From positions 957,501 to 1,021,500 of the forward strand of contig BROG01000076.1 of NCBI GenBank assembly GCA_030159075.1: DNA of 64,000 bases. Reading direction: 5' to 3'. A program made the translations under genes and the position numbers. Under the pieces are notes generated by a model. The model made no database searches. It was given only the letters and a program-made list of their open reading frames with translations, and was not told the DNA's origin. This document shows, in pieces, positions 52,405 through 63,890 of this stretch. Numbering within the stretch: the stretch's first letter is position 1; every line of letters starts with the position of its first letter. The DNA is from Atrina japonica. Its lineage: Eukaryota; Mollusca; Bivalvia; Pterioida; Pinnidae.

Positions 52405-53307
52405 TGATAACAAGGGGCTACAATACTTCAGACCATTTCATTGACCCTAGGGCATGTTTGCAAGTTTTCAAATGAAATACCAATAGTTTATGGATACATA
52501 AACCTGCTACATTTAAAAAGATGAATTATTACACTTGCCCATACAATGTAAGTCTATGCAGTCTCTGGATAGTCATAAAGACAAGACCAGGGTCTAGCAC
52601 CATAAAACTTAAAAATAACTTCAGTCTAAAAAGTTTACTCAACTTTGGCAAATCCTGAAATCTGATTGGCTGAGCACGCCAAGTTGAATATATTCTCAGA
52701 CTTGAGTAAATTCTAAAGGTTTATGATGTCAGGACCAAAGTTCAAGTCACCAAATTTACTCAGTAATCAAGCTTTATCAACCGTTCATGTTTTTAAAGAA
52801 AAAACATGCAAAATTTATTCTGTAACTGATCATGTTTGTATACTGACAGAATATAATTGTAAATAATGAGAAAAAATATTGCTTATTTGAAGAAAACTAT
52901 TTAAAAAAATTGTTTGAGTACCGTACTCAATGTATTTATTCATTTTCACAGAAAAACTATAAGTGTGACACAAAACTTTATATGTGAATGATGAAAAATA
53001 ATAATGTGTTTCCTAATCACTCAAACCTTAAAGTTATACAAACTGCAATACAGTACAGAAAATGAAATAAATGTTGAGCATGAGTATTGAGTAAATTTGG
53101 TGACATCAGGCCCTGATCGCAAGTGGTTGCTGTGGTTCTAAGACTAATTTGTCTTTTTTTCCTATATTTGATTTTTGTAAAATGTCAGCTATACACATGT
53201 ATATCACAACATCCGATCCTCACACTCCTATCTGCACTAACATATTGGATAAGAGTTTTCTCTACATCAGACAAATAACAATTCAGATCGTGGCTACATG
53301 TACTTAC

Positions 53308-53547
53308 CTACTATTCCTTTTGGAAGAATTTGTGTGATTTTTCTCCTTTTTCACAATACTATTTGTCTCTATTACACTGTTCAGTTGAGAATCAAAAGAA
53401 TCATTCGATGATTCATTGTTATTCATACTAGGCAAACCATTGCTGTCCAATCTCAAATTTGGGCTTCCTTTTTCCTTTTTTGGGGGTGGCGGCACATATT
53501 GTTGTGCCACCTGTTGTGCTGCAATTTGTGCATTCAAGCGTGGCTTT
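53308..53547 (-). CDS. RYBP: RYBP/YAF2 homologue, internal coding exon (AQQVAQQY / PPPPKKEK block)
   Basis: This internal exon precedes the terminal exon of the same minus-strand gene. It opens with KPRLNAQIAAQQVAQQY, then VPPPPKKEKGSPNL. That is nearly the vertebrate RYBP segment following the zinc finger (KPRINSQ...AQQVAQQY...PPPPKKEK). A Ser/Asn-rich, presumably disordered middle and a basic end (KKEKNHTNSSKRNS) follow; NHT directly before the core is also seen in human RYBP. The acceptor is AAATTTCAG at the high-coordinate side. The donor reads AG then GTAAGT (53302-53307), close to consensus. Length is 240 nt: one leading base, 79 codons, two trailing bases. The leading base implies the previous exon ends in the first two bases of a codon, consistent with the Arg that ends the zinc-finger region (TSTR) in relatives. 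The apparent start codon inside it is a TTG leucine, not a true start. Confidence 0.93.
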
Positions 53548-53666
53548 CTGAAATTTAAAAAGAAAAGAATTTTTCATTTTTCATTTGTATCAAAAGATAG
53601 CATTTCAAATCAAATGTTGATATGCACAACCAAAACTAAAGAGGTCTTATTTCACTGCCACAGTCC

Positions 53667-53762
53667 TTAACCAATCTACTCCTGAAAATACATGTAATGG
53701 ACTCAACTGATAACCAATGACACAGACCAGTCCAAAAGTGTCTTTAGGGGTGTATGACTTAA
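53667..53762 (-). mobile_element. Short TTAA-flanked MITE (~93-bp family), copy 4, inverted
   Basis: TTAACCAATCTACTCCTG on the left and AGTGTCTTTAGGGGTGTATG followed by ACTTAA on the right, the reverse complement of the other copies. It lies 120 bp upstream of the RYBP exon at 53308-53547, in the preceding intron. Confidence 0.75.
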
Positions 53763-54107
53763 TTACCTGGGTTTCTTTTTGGATTTTTTCATTACTATAA
53801 ACTTACCAATACTCATTATAGTCATTACTTATTATCTACACAGTCACAAGGAATTTAGTTGTTTCTTTGGACTTAAGACCTTTCGTATAATTCATTTATT
53901 TTCATTTTTCTATCTGATCTACTCATGTGCCCTAACAAAAATTTTAATATTTGAGGACAAAAATAAAAATCAAGATTCGGGGTAGGAAAACTATGGTGCT
54001 TTTAATTTAAAACTGTACAAGCAGTTTATTACATTTGTACGTAGCATACAGATATTTGGCAAAACACTGATAATGCATTTAAAATAAGTATAATTATTTG
54101 AAATGAC

Positions 54108-55014
54108 TAGTAGTGCAATGATATACTGAACTACGATATATCAGGGTATTTTACCTTTGGTATGATACATGGTACGTTGATTTTATGCCATGATACACCT
54201 ATGATATTTTCCGGATTTATCTGTTTCCGGTTTTAGACTCTGTATACTCTATTTCCAGTTTACCGGTAAACAAACAACATGGTGAAAAGCAGCTCACCCA
54301 TGAGGAAAATGGACGTACTTGTTCCCCCATGGCACCGTCGTCATACAAGTCGCCAATATGAGCTCACTCGTGGTTCAAAAAGCTACAAATGCCAGGAGGC
54401 TCAACATAAGTTTGAAAAACTCACACCACTTGCTGTCTTTGTAACATGGATATACCTTACAAAACTGATAAAACCACCAATGTGTCGTTTGACATAAAAC
54501 GGCATCATCCAAACGTCAATTATTAATTATGAAGCAAAGCCTAAAATAAATCGTAGATACTCAGGGGAAACATAGTTTGCAACAATTAATGAACACAAAG
54601 TTGTCAATCAATTTGCCAAAGGCCAAGGCTATTTCAAAAGCAATAGCTCATTTCTTGTGACTTATTTACGACCTTTCAGTTAGGTAGAATCTGATGGTTT
54701 CAAAAAATTGATTAACATTTTAGAGCCAAAATATGATGTTCCTTTTAAAATATATTTCTCCACAAATGTAGTCACTAATTTATTTAACAGGATATATCTC
54801 ATTTCATTGACATTAAAAGTAAACAAAACAGAATAAACAGGATATGTGAAACAAAAACTTTATTTTGAAAAGTAAGTGTACAGAAATGCAATGATGTTGT
54901 TATTGAATTTTCAACTTAGTTGTTTTATTCCTGGGTATTGTAAATGTATTGTATCGTCAGGTATGAATCGCAATATGTATCGTATCGTCATTACAGTGTA
55001 TCATTGCAGCCTTA
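54108..55014 (+). mobile_element. hAT-superfamily DNA transposon remnant, internally deleted
   Basis: The ends are inverted: TAGTAGTGCAATGATATACTG on the left against the reverse complement TAAGGCTGCAATGATACACTG on the right. An exact 8-bp direct duplication GAAATGAC flanks the element (54100-54107 and 55015-55022), the size made by hAT transposases. The interior carries the decayed transposase at 54350-54770. Total length, 907 bp, is much shorter than an autonomous hAT, so most of the transposase gene is missing. It sits in the RYBP intron upstream of the exon at 53308-53547. Confidence 0.85.
54350..54770 (+). pseudogene. Decayed hAT/ZBED-type transposase fragment (BED finger plus N-terminal transposase motif)
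   Basis: This is a broken transposase remnant readable only across several frames. At 54350-54526 one frame gives a BED-finger-like stretch: HSWFKK near the start, then TTCCLCNMDIPYKTDKTTNV, then IKRHHPNV. The two Cys of the C-x2-C pair and the terminal HH are visible. The usual His before IKRHH appears as Asp, and there are in-frame stops, one at the position of the expected Trp. At 54604-54654 another frame reads INLPKAKAISKAIAHF, and at 54669-54770 a third reads RPFS, stop, VESDGFKKLINILEPKYDVP. This is the motif block RPFSVVE.GF..L...LEP.Y..P of hAT/ZBED proteins. It lies inside an element with hAT-like ends (54108-55014). It is non-functional: at least four stops and two frame changes. 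It was identified from memory of family motifs. Confidence 0.78.
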
Positions 55015-55022
55015 GAAATGAC

Positions 55023-56199
55023 AATGTAGAATTTCAATCTAAAGCAGATCTGAAATCATATTTTCACATCTTCCATTTGATCCTGAAAAGAACCGAGACC
55101 TGGCAAAAATTGACACTAAGACAGAAAAGTTATATGCAATACTGCCAAAAATCAGTGCTACTTTAATGCCATAAAGAATTCTCTCTTCCGTTGCAAGATA
55201 TTGACATGAATTAAACTATTTCTACGACAAATTTGGGCTTGGTTTGGGGGCTTGATAAAAGGACCAGGTGTATCATGTTTTTGTCCGACATAAGATACTA
55301 CCGCTACCCATCTTGCAATGTAATCAGCTTCAAAGCATACCAACACCTGAATTGACTCTACTTCCATGCTTGATTGGACTAATCCAATTTATATACTAGC
55401 TAGATGAATTGAATGTGGTGAAAAGCTTAAAAATTTCCATTTCCAACTTGATTGGTATAAGAGAAACTTGTACATTGGTCTGTGGTCTGTTAAGAAGATC
55501 CAAATGTAATTGAGAGAGTGAAAAATGTTTGTGGTGTTTTGAATGTCTTGTGACGATAAACACGATTTGAATTTATTAAGTACTGAAATTACACCAAAAC
55601 CTGCTGCGTCATACACAGGCGATTTTTCTAATGAGATATCTGACGTTTCTAGTCTTTCAACTGTCATTCTTACAATACCTACACTACAAAATACACGTAC
55701 GTGTACACATGATCAAGGGTCATATTCATACCTTGTCTGTGGGATAATACAAGAAACATGACTGTGACAATAAAATCACAATATATACATGCAAGTAAAT
55801 AAGATGTTCAACTAAGTATTTTTTTTTAATGCAGTAGTTGTACAGAAGTGAGAAATTTTACTTAGTTAAACCCTTTTTTACTTGTTCAAAAGGAATGAGA
55901 TGTATTGTCAGACAGACATCTTATTATATAGTGATTCAAAAGAGTGAGATATATTGTCAAAACTCTCACTATGGTTACATGTATTGGCTCAGAAGGCATA
56001 TGTGTTGTCCAAAAACATCTCACTACTCACTAGTGGTTCTGAGGAGTGAGACACATTCTCAGACAACTTTGTCACTGACAGATGACTCAAGTGAGCAAAT
56101 CATAAAAAAAATGCTCCTTTTTTGTCAACACAATCATATGAAGTCTTTCATTCAATCTGAAAACAGGGAGTAAAATAAAATGTACATGCAATTTCTCAA

Positions 56200-56230
<31 letters not shown>

Positions 56231-57209
56231 AAGTTAGCGATACAAAAGTTTTTTTATGTGAACCCCAGAACAACTTGGAAACACTCAACTTTTGAACTTT
56301 TGTTTACTGTTGAATATCTTATCATTATTTATGAGAAATGCATAATTTGCCTGTAATACCATCGACACAATCCATGTGTACATGCATAATATACACTATT
56401 CATAAAACCTGAATGTAGGCAAGTCTTACAATCAGAACCAGGGCATGCGTAATGTATCGAAGGTTGACATGCAAGTATTCATTTTTCAAAGATATAATAC
56501 ACCAAAGGGTTTTCTGCTTCATATAACATCACAACCCCAGCGATATGTATATATGTGCACTTTGGTATCACCCATTTATACATATTATTAAGCAGGTCAT
56601 TAATATAATTATTAATTCTTTTAACATGGATGATTTCAAGGATATCAAAACGATCGAGTTTTATGTACACCTGTAGTTCTAACAAATAACACGGATGTGT
56701 CAAACACCGAGGAGAAGGAGGAGTACGTGTTTCATAATGGATCTTTAAAGTGGTTGAAACATAAAAACCGATATTAGTACATTTGCTCTTTTTTATCAAT
56801 CAATGGCTGTGTGGTATATTGGCTTCTTGATGCTGAACATATAAAATTCTTGGCAGGATGTTAAACGACTATTACACAAGTAAATATCTTAATACTGCCT
56901 GTATCTGGTGCTGATTTAGAAATCATTATAAATCAATGAATTCAAAAGCTATCAGGAGCACCACTTTATTATTCAGACGCATCCTGAGCTGTGATGGAGT
57001 GTTACAAAACGTACAATGCAGCACCAAAGCATGAATCCACATGCATAATTTGATTGAACAAGCGTTATCAGAAGACTACAAAGTTCCCAGAAATGGGTGA
57101 AGATTATCAGAATAGATATTTGACCCATACTGGCATAGCTATCATATTTTAAGGTCAAATTATTGGTAAATATTTTAATTCCTTCACCTCAGATTAAAAA
57201 TTCATGAAA
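55023..57209. other. No recognisable gene upstream of the RYBP exon
   Basis: Frames at 55158-55367 (minus), 55389-55667 (minus) and 55838-56173 (plus) have no family resemblance I can name and lack convincing splice context. The zinc-finger exon of RYBP was looked for here and not seen. Confidence 0.5.
56198..56225. repeat. Poly-A tract
   Basis: About 28 A. No clear retroelement body precedes it. Confidence 0.9.
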
Positions 57210-57420
57210 AATTATCAAAGTTCAAGGTCAAGGTCACTTGATCAAAAGTCAAGGTAATAAATGAAAGCTATAGTCATATGAAATGTATATGTGAAATATC
57301 AAAGCCCTATCTGTCATGGTTTTAAAGCTATAGCTAAGGTTAAAGTTTCTGAAAAGTATCTCAAAGTCCAAGGTCAAGGACACTAGGTCAAAAGTCAGGT
57401 ACTAGTACCAAAATAAAGCT
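57210..57420. repeat. 'Caaggtcaaggtca' bivalve-type repeat, two units
   Basis: AAAGTTCAAGGTCAAGGTCA near 57218 and AAAGTCCAAGGTCAAGGACA near 57363, each followed by a GGTCAAAAGTCA-type segment, about 145 bp apart. Confidence 0.7.
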
Positions 57421-57474
57421 CTGGTCAATGAAATGATTGAGGAAAATATTAATATTTTATTTTTTTTAAACGTG

Positions 57475-57600
57475 TTGTTTCAATGGTATATTACAACACA
57501 CATATTACATAACAATTTTTCAGTTATATGTATGTGGTGGCGACTCTTTTTTTTTTTTTTAATGGTGGGGATATAGGAGAGAGAACTCGATTATCATGTG
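57475..57600 (-). mobile_element. Probable SINE family 2 fragment
   Basis: Carries CAATTTTTCAGTTATATG, GTGGTGGCGACTC, a T run, AATGGTGGGGATATAGG and GAGAGAACTCGATT, matching the tail half of family 2 loosely. Confidence 0.45.
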
Positions 57601-57639
57601 ATGTCAGTGAAGAGTGAGCAACCCTTAGATAAACTTACA

Positions 57640-57790
57640 GTCTACGTTTGGTTTCTGTATCACAATCCAAACTTAAAATATTACATTTTATATGTAAGCA
57701 GGACGGAATTACAGACAGACGAAGATGCACACACTAGATGCCCCATGGCAGACCTTTTAGTCTGGGAGCATAAAAAAGATCCATTGTTTT
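57640..57790. repeat. Dispersed repeat tail, copy 1
   Basis: Shares TTATATGTAAG..GGAC.GA.TTAC, CAGACAGACGAAGATG and a TTTAGTCTGGGAGCATAAAA end with 61570-61695. Confidence 0.6.
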
Positions 57791-58734
57791 AAAACTTATG
57801 AACATGTGCTGGTGCATTGTACGGTACATTTGTACATGTTAAATTATATAAAATCAATATTAATTCAAATATGTACATTGTACATTAGGACAATATATAG
57901 TGTTACATATTTAAATTACTCAATCGGAACTAAAAAAAAAAAAACCAATAATAAATAAAATGCTATCTCTTACAATTCCTGGATTGTTAAATTGTTAAAA
58001 ACAAACAAGAAATACACAAATAAAGATATACATAAATAAAAAACGATTGTGACAAACAAACTAACATACTGAATGAAAATCCCCACCCGAGTTTTTCATG
58101 AATGGAAGCAAAAACTTTCTTAAGCATGCAACCGTAATGGCCCTTGACCTTGCACCGTAATACAGATGTTTCAAGTACAAGCCATACACTTAGACAACCG
58201 CTTGCTAGTGGTTTTTGTGGTTGAAGTATTTGTGGTGATTATTTAAACACTTCACCATGGGGGGCCTTTATCACTGCTTATACAGTAACAAAGACCAAAA
58301 AAAAAACACAAAAAACACAAACACACACACACACACAAACATTACCACAAGCAAATAGTATGTCATGCTATATGTACATGACGTGTCTCCTTATCCCTAA
58401 CCTTTTTTTTAAAATTCACATCTTTACAATTTACGATACAAAAACTTGTGCACTAAATGTACTGAAAAAAAAAAACAGGTGATTTGCTGACATCAATGTG
58501 TATCTATTATTCATCAGTTGACGGTTTCTTTGATATTTTGTGGAGAGAAAAAATTCAGGGTTTATACACACATCAAAAGTACCAAATTCTCTTTCGTTCT
58601 GTGACCTTTTTTGTCATGCTAAACCAAACCCAGGGTTGCATGTACCAATTATCTATATTAATGGCCTTCCCACCAACTGTTTTATATAAACACAATTTTA
58701 CCAGATTTCTTCACACATAATGACTGCATCTGAG
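57791..58734. other. No recognisable feature
   Basis: Short A and CA tracts occur near 58.31 kb; nothing else was recognised. Confidence 0.5.
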
Positions 58735-58957
58735 TTCACTGTCTTGAATCAAGTTCAGCAATCAATGTTCAAAGGTCGCTTAAACAGCTGTTCTGTAGAC
58801 AATGTGACAAAATTGATTTAAAATATACATCTCAATTTTATTCACTGTCTTGAATCAAGTTCAGCAATCAATGTTCAAGCTCAAAAAGTCACTTAAACAA
58901 ATATTCTGTAGACAATGTGACAGACCGATTCCAAATGTACATCTTAATTTTATAATG
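58735..58957. repeat. Two tandem copies of a ~106-bp unit
   Basis: TTCACTGTCTTGAATCAAGT starts at 58735 and 58841. Both copies carry TTCTGTAGACAATGTGACA and end ATCT.AATTTTAT. Confidence 0.88.
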
Positions 58958-59029
58958 AAAAGTTAAGTCTCAGGAAGTCAATTAAATAGTTACGTTTTCA
59001 CTTACATATTCATAAAAAAAATCAGACTG

Positions 59030-59603
59030 CAGGCTTCCATTTCTGTTGAAATGTTATTTTGGCAACAGGTTTTAAATACAAACAATCTGAGGAAACACAG
59101 AAGAAAGCCATGGTTCATACAGCCAATGAGAAAATATTTTTCAAGCACTTTTCCAGGACTTTTCAAAGTATTTTTCAAGCACTTTCAATGGGTATGTTTA
59201 AGCTATCAAGACCTTACAAGCCAAAACAAAGTGAAAAAGAAACAATGACAGTATTGCACTTTCACATTTCAATGGTGGTGCTCAAGACACTGCTTAGAGA
59301 TCCACTACACACTAAAGAGATCCAGCAGTCCAGCAGTCCAGCAGTACAGCATCGCCAAAATGATTTACTCAGATTGTATTATACTAGGTGAAGGGTATAT
59401 GTGATCAAGTTTGTTTTTATTTATTCAAAAGTCATTCTTTAGTGATTAATAGACATGCAATAAGTTGAATTCAAGTACTCTGATGAAATAAATCCTGCGT
59501 ACTGCAGTAAATTCAAGCACTTTTCAAGGGTATTCTTGTTTTAAAGCACTTTTCAAGAAATAACTCTATATTCAAGCACTTTTCAAAGTCTGTGCAAACC
59601 CTG
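59030..59603. mobile_element. Probable repeat element with TTCAAGCACTTTTCAA motifs
   Basis: TTCAAGCACTTTTC appears at about 59140, 59173, 59511, 59548 and 59572. The right end, read on the minus strand, is CAGGGTTTGCACAGACTTTG, a terminus type I recall from animal DNA transposons. The left end is not defined, and short frames here are incidental. Confidence 0.5.
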
Positions 59604-59794
59604 AAAGCATACCAGATAATAATTTTCCAATCAGGTAATTTATTATCAATAGATTTAGAACATTTCAGAGATGAATGCTGATTTTCAAAAAATCTTTTCT
59701 GAACAATTTTGTAATGAATATAAACTTATTGAGATTTCTAGTGCCCAAAAATATGAATGTTCTACATGTATATTTAAATCTGCTAAATAAGCAT

Positions 59795-61383
59795 TAGGGG
59801 TGTGACGTTTCGTTTAAAAACCAATGAACCATGGTTCATATATTCTTGATTTCGGTTCAGTTTGTATAATCTTAGTTTGTAGTTTCGGTTATGTTGAAAA
59901 ATTATTATTCTAAAAGGTCCTTCGTATGACTCAAACGACATGCTATTTACTTGAAACAAACACCAATAAACCACACCACATGAAGTACTACATTAACTAT
60001 CAAGCCGCACCACTACAACCACACACACTAGATCTAAATACCCAACACACAACATTACGCTACTTCCTATAAAAAAAAAAAAAAAAAACCACACCTCACA
60101 ACACCGCCACTTACCCACCAAGAGAACGACATAAACCTAACTACCTACAAACACAAACTCTAACACTAAAACCACGACTAACGAACGCCAACCCCGAACC
60201 CACGCAACAACCTAGCACCACAAACAATAACGACACCCACTCAACATCACTACAAACACCAACCCCTAAGACACCCTACCACAACAACAACCATCTAACG
60301 CTTACACACACCACCCACCACTACTAATACACTACTACGAGCACCCACTACACCCAACAACAGACCTACACACCTTAACCTTAACTACACACACACACCG
60401 ACGCCAAAGACCGCCCAGCCATCCCCCCCAACTAACAACACAAACCCCACCACCACCCCACATAACCCAAACCCTACTCGCACACAACCCCCCAACCTTA
60501 CTACCAATATACACTCCTACTAACACCCCCTATACCCCCCTAACACACCCCTCCATCCACAACACCTTCACACCCCACACTAACAACTACACTTACACCC
60601 ATATAACTATAAACCCAACACAACATGAAACAAACACCAATACTTCTAATAAAACAAAACTTAATATTCTTTATCAAAATATAAAAAAAATCTACAAATG
60701 ATCAATACAAATATAGTTTGAACATTGATGTAATAATATATCTAGTCTGTAAATAACCTGCAGCTATTTTGCAATATTGTGTCCTGTTAAGTATTTAGTG
60801 TTATCCGTAAAAATTGCAAATGGCGGCGAATATGAAGCGATTCTTTTATGTTGTTAAACAGTCATTATATTTCGCTCACTATGATCACTTCATTCCTTGA
60901 ATTTCCAACTCAAACCAGAACCCAATGACAAATAGAGCCTTTGCATAATCAACATGACATCAGTAGGCAACTTTTTCACCTATTAACATGACAGCGTTTA
61001 CTGTACTGCAGGCCAGGTTTTTTGACGGTTGATCCATGAATCTCAAAAGTGGTGTTCTATGCAATTCCATAAATGTAAAGATGTAACAGAGATATACATC
61101 ATATTTTTCTTACAATATAAATGGAGAGAATATTTTTGGATGCAAGTGTTCCATATAAGCAAACTACAATGTATTGTTGTATCAATGATCAATAGCTTGT
61201 TAGAAATACAACTTCTGCAATTTCATGCATGGGTCGACTGACATGAGTTCTAGATTGTGTTTATTTTTCTGTGGTTGCACTTGGAATTCCAAGAGTCAGT
61301 TGTAAAATGAGCCGAACAGAAAAAACAAGAACCGAACCAGAAAAAAAAAAGAACTGAAAAAATCCTGATCCGTCCCATCCCTA
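59795..61383. mobile_element. Non-autonomous hAT element with 8-bp target duplication
   Basis: The left end TAGGGGTGTGACG pairs with the right-end reverse complement TAGGGATGGGACG (11 of 13 positions). An exact 8-bp direct duplication ATAAGCAT is at 59787-59794 and 61384-61391. Subterminal sequence is rich in GGTTC / GAACC motifs on both sides (for example near 59836 and 61331). No transposase reading frame is visible. About 660 bp of its interior is the A/C-rich block described separately, so the original element was probably nearer 0.9 kb. Confidence 0.85.
59969..60625. repeat. A/C-rich low-complexity block inside the hAT element
   Basis: This is a stretch of almost only A and C with scattered T and very little G, bordered by a 17-bp direct repeat TGAAACAAACACCAATA (59952-59968 and 60626-60642). 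It is not a simple tandem repeat. It looks like the complementary-strand version of the G/T-rich block at 34776-36589. An assembly insertion is the leading explanation. Apparent reading frames here are compositional artefacts. Confidence 0.7.
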
Positions 61384-61569
61384 ATAAGCATCAATATTTT
61401 GAAGATTGAACATTCTTAATGACCACCCAACAAAATATTTTTTCTTCTTGTTTTTCTTGGTTTTGTTGTTGTTGTTGTTGTTGTAAATCTTTACTTTTTC
61501 TCCTAAGATTCTGGATTCATTAATGCTTAAATTAAAAAATGAAAAAATGCCCCTAGTCCCAACAAATTG

Positions 61570-61695
61570 AATAAATATTGCACTTTATATGTAAGTTGGA
61601 CAGAGTTACCAACAGACAAAAAGACAGACCGATGGACAATCCAAATAACAGATGACCCCACTGGACCTTTCAGGCCACTGGGGGCATAAAAAGTT
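61570..61695. repeat. Dispersed repeat tail, copy 2
   Basis: TTTATATGTAAGTTGGACAG, AGACAGACCGATGGACAATC and CACTGGGGGCATAAAAAG are related to 57640-57790. Confidence 0.6.
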
Positions 61696-62098
61696 ATAAT
61701 AATGCCATTCTGAATACATGTAAGATGTACAAATGTTCATGTATGAGATTGCTCAGTAGGCAAAACTTTGCCAACTCTAACACAAGAATTCTGTCCAAGT
61801 GATAGATGTACATTCATTTTTATCTTGTATTGCCTTTAGACAACAAACTTAGAAAAGTAGTAATGCCATAGTGTACATCTATTGGATTACCAAGTTTTCA
61901 AGAAGTTTTCTGAAAATTAAGAATATACTAGTGACTATTTCCTCCTCAATCAAATACCCTGGAGACTTTGTAAGTCAATTTTCCCTCCCAATTTGTCCAG
62001 TGTGGTTCAAATTCTCAACCTCAATTATATCCCCAATACAAATGAACATGAAGACAAGATTTCAAGGACACTCTATCTCAAATGCATTTCACAGCCCC

Positions 62099-62191
62099 TT
62101 AAGCCATTCACCCCTAAAGACACATTTGGGCTGGTCTATGATATTGATTTAAAAGTAGAATCCGTTATTGTTCCAGGGGTAGATGTGTTAA
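62099..62191 (+). mobile_element. Short TTAA-flanked MITE (~93-bp family), copy 5
   Basis: TTAAGCCATTCACCCCTAAA to CCAGGGGTAGATGTGTTAA. The middle CATTTGGGCTGGTCTATG matches the family. TTAA is intact at both ends. Confidence 0.78.
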
Positions 62192-62754
62192 GCCAAATGC
62201 CAAATGTATCTTAGGGTTTTAAAAGGTTTGAATCGACTTGCAATGAATAATGTAAAGTAGAGTAAAGAGTTAACACCCGTTAACAGAGGAAACAGAACTA
62301 GGTTACTGGTACATGACCTTAATAATAAGATTATTACAACTTCAAGCGATTCTAAGACATAACATGCTAGTTCTTCTGATGAATCAGTTGCCCAACAAAG
62401 AAAAACTACTGCAACATGTACTTTATCACGAGTCTCTACATGATATTTAGTGTTGCAGCAATAAGCAGGAATCTGCACAACAAGTGCATAATAAAAAGCA
62501 ATAATTTAAACACAGCCATTCGCTTTTAAATTTTATTCAAGGCCATCAACCTGAAATCCTGGATATTCATCATTACACAACCACTTGAAAGATATTAGCC
62601 AAATTTTGAGTACTAATAGATATGGCATCACAACTGTTTTTTTGTTCCTTCTGTTTAGCATGTGAATATAATTGTTTAATTTCATTCCCTGCTGTAGCAG
62701 TTTGATTACTGCTGACAATTATCATTAAGCATTTAAACAGACATGATGACCTTG

Positions 62755-63480
62755 AAACATTGAGAGTAGACTGCAGATAATTAAGCAGACTTTGTGACCT
62801 ACAAACTTGTAACATAATAACTTAAACAAAGATATACAAAATGATGCTTTGATCTTCATTAAGTGTAGGTGGAAAACAGATAAACTATTTGAATATGCAA
62901 CCTACAAAAATTGTAAGTGGATTAAAGATGAACAATCTGACATTGTGACCTACAAATGTATATGAAGTGGAAGTAGATTACAGATGAATAATCTGACATT
63001 GTGACATATATGAACTGAAAGTGACATTACAGATTAACAATCTGACAATGTGAGCTACATGTATATAAGCTGTAATTAATAAGTGAGTTATAGATCTACA
63101 GAAACAATCTGACAATGTGAGCTACATGTATATGAAATGAATGTGGACTATAGGAAAACAATGTGACAATATGATCTATATGAACTGTAAGTGGATTGCA
63201 GATAAACAATCTGTCCTTATGAACTACATGTAGATCAGCCATTGTGACCTATATGAACTGTAAGTGGTTCACACATAAACAATCTGACCTATAGACCTAC
63301 ATACATGTACATGTATACTGTAAATGGGTCACAGATATAAGTACGTAGACCTTCAGTCCTAAATATACTGTGTTGTACATAGTGGATTACTGATAAGTAG
63401 ACTTAATGACCTACATATATTGTAAGTTGGTTAAAGATAAATAATCTAACACTGTGACCTGTATGAAGTATAAATGGATT
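62755..63480. repeat. Diverged ~60-65-bp minisatellite
   Basis: Repeating blocks of AACAATCTGACA.TGTGA, CCTACATGTATATGAA and TGTAAGTGGATTACAGAT, about ten or eleven copies, with several short internal gains and losses. Confidence 0.85.
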
Positions 63481-63890
63481 ACCAGGCTAGCCCTGGCCCG
63501 ATATTTTCTTTTCAAACAGCTTCCTCATTGTATTTTTTTCATTAAGAAATCTTTAGAAAAAGCCTTCAGGGTGTAATATAAGAATTCAAAAACCCACCCG
63601 TCAGAGAAATTAAGTTGTCCCGAACTGAATTCACTTATCCCCCAAAAAATAAAGAGAATAAATAAAATCAAGAAAGAAAATAACAATTAATAAACTGATA
63701 TATTTAATCTATTGTAAACAAAGTTTATACTTCATTCTATACGTACGGTCATATGACACTGACTGTCACTGAAACTTTCCAAAAGGGACCATCCAACAGA
63801 CAAGTACATATAGAAATCAACTTGTCCGCACCAATAATGACAAGACATGGGCAATAGGACTGGTGGTTATTTCAAACCCTGTGCTGTGCT
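63480..63890. other. Sequence resembling the hAT-like element of 43.8 kb
   Basis: Contains TTAAGTTGTCCCGAACTGAA, AAATCAACTTGTCCGCACCA and GACATGGGCAATAGGACTGG, in the style of the 'cttgtcc...gggcaa' subterminal motifs at 43.9 and 44.7 kb. Ends are not defined. Confidence 0.3.

Noticed and set aside
52590..53120. Possible MITE with 'gggtctagcaccataaa' and 'tgacatcaggccctga' ends
   Set aside because: Internal AGTTTACTCAACTTTGGC and AGTAAATTTGGTGACATCAGG are suggestive, but the termini do not pair convincingly.
55158..55667. Two minus-strand frames upstream of the RYBP exon, considered as the zinc-finger exon
   Set aside because: They lack the W-x-C-x2-C...C-x2-C pattern and the GTSTR end expected before KPR, and there is no donor in the right phase.
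60335..60526. Minus-strand Gly/Val/Cys-rich frame
   Set aside because: Falls in the A/C-rich block, so it is compositional.
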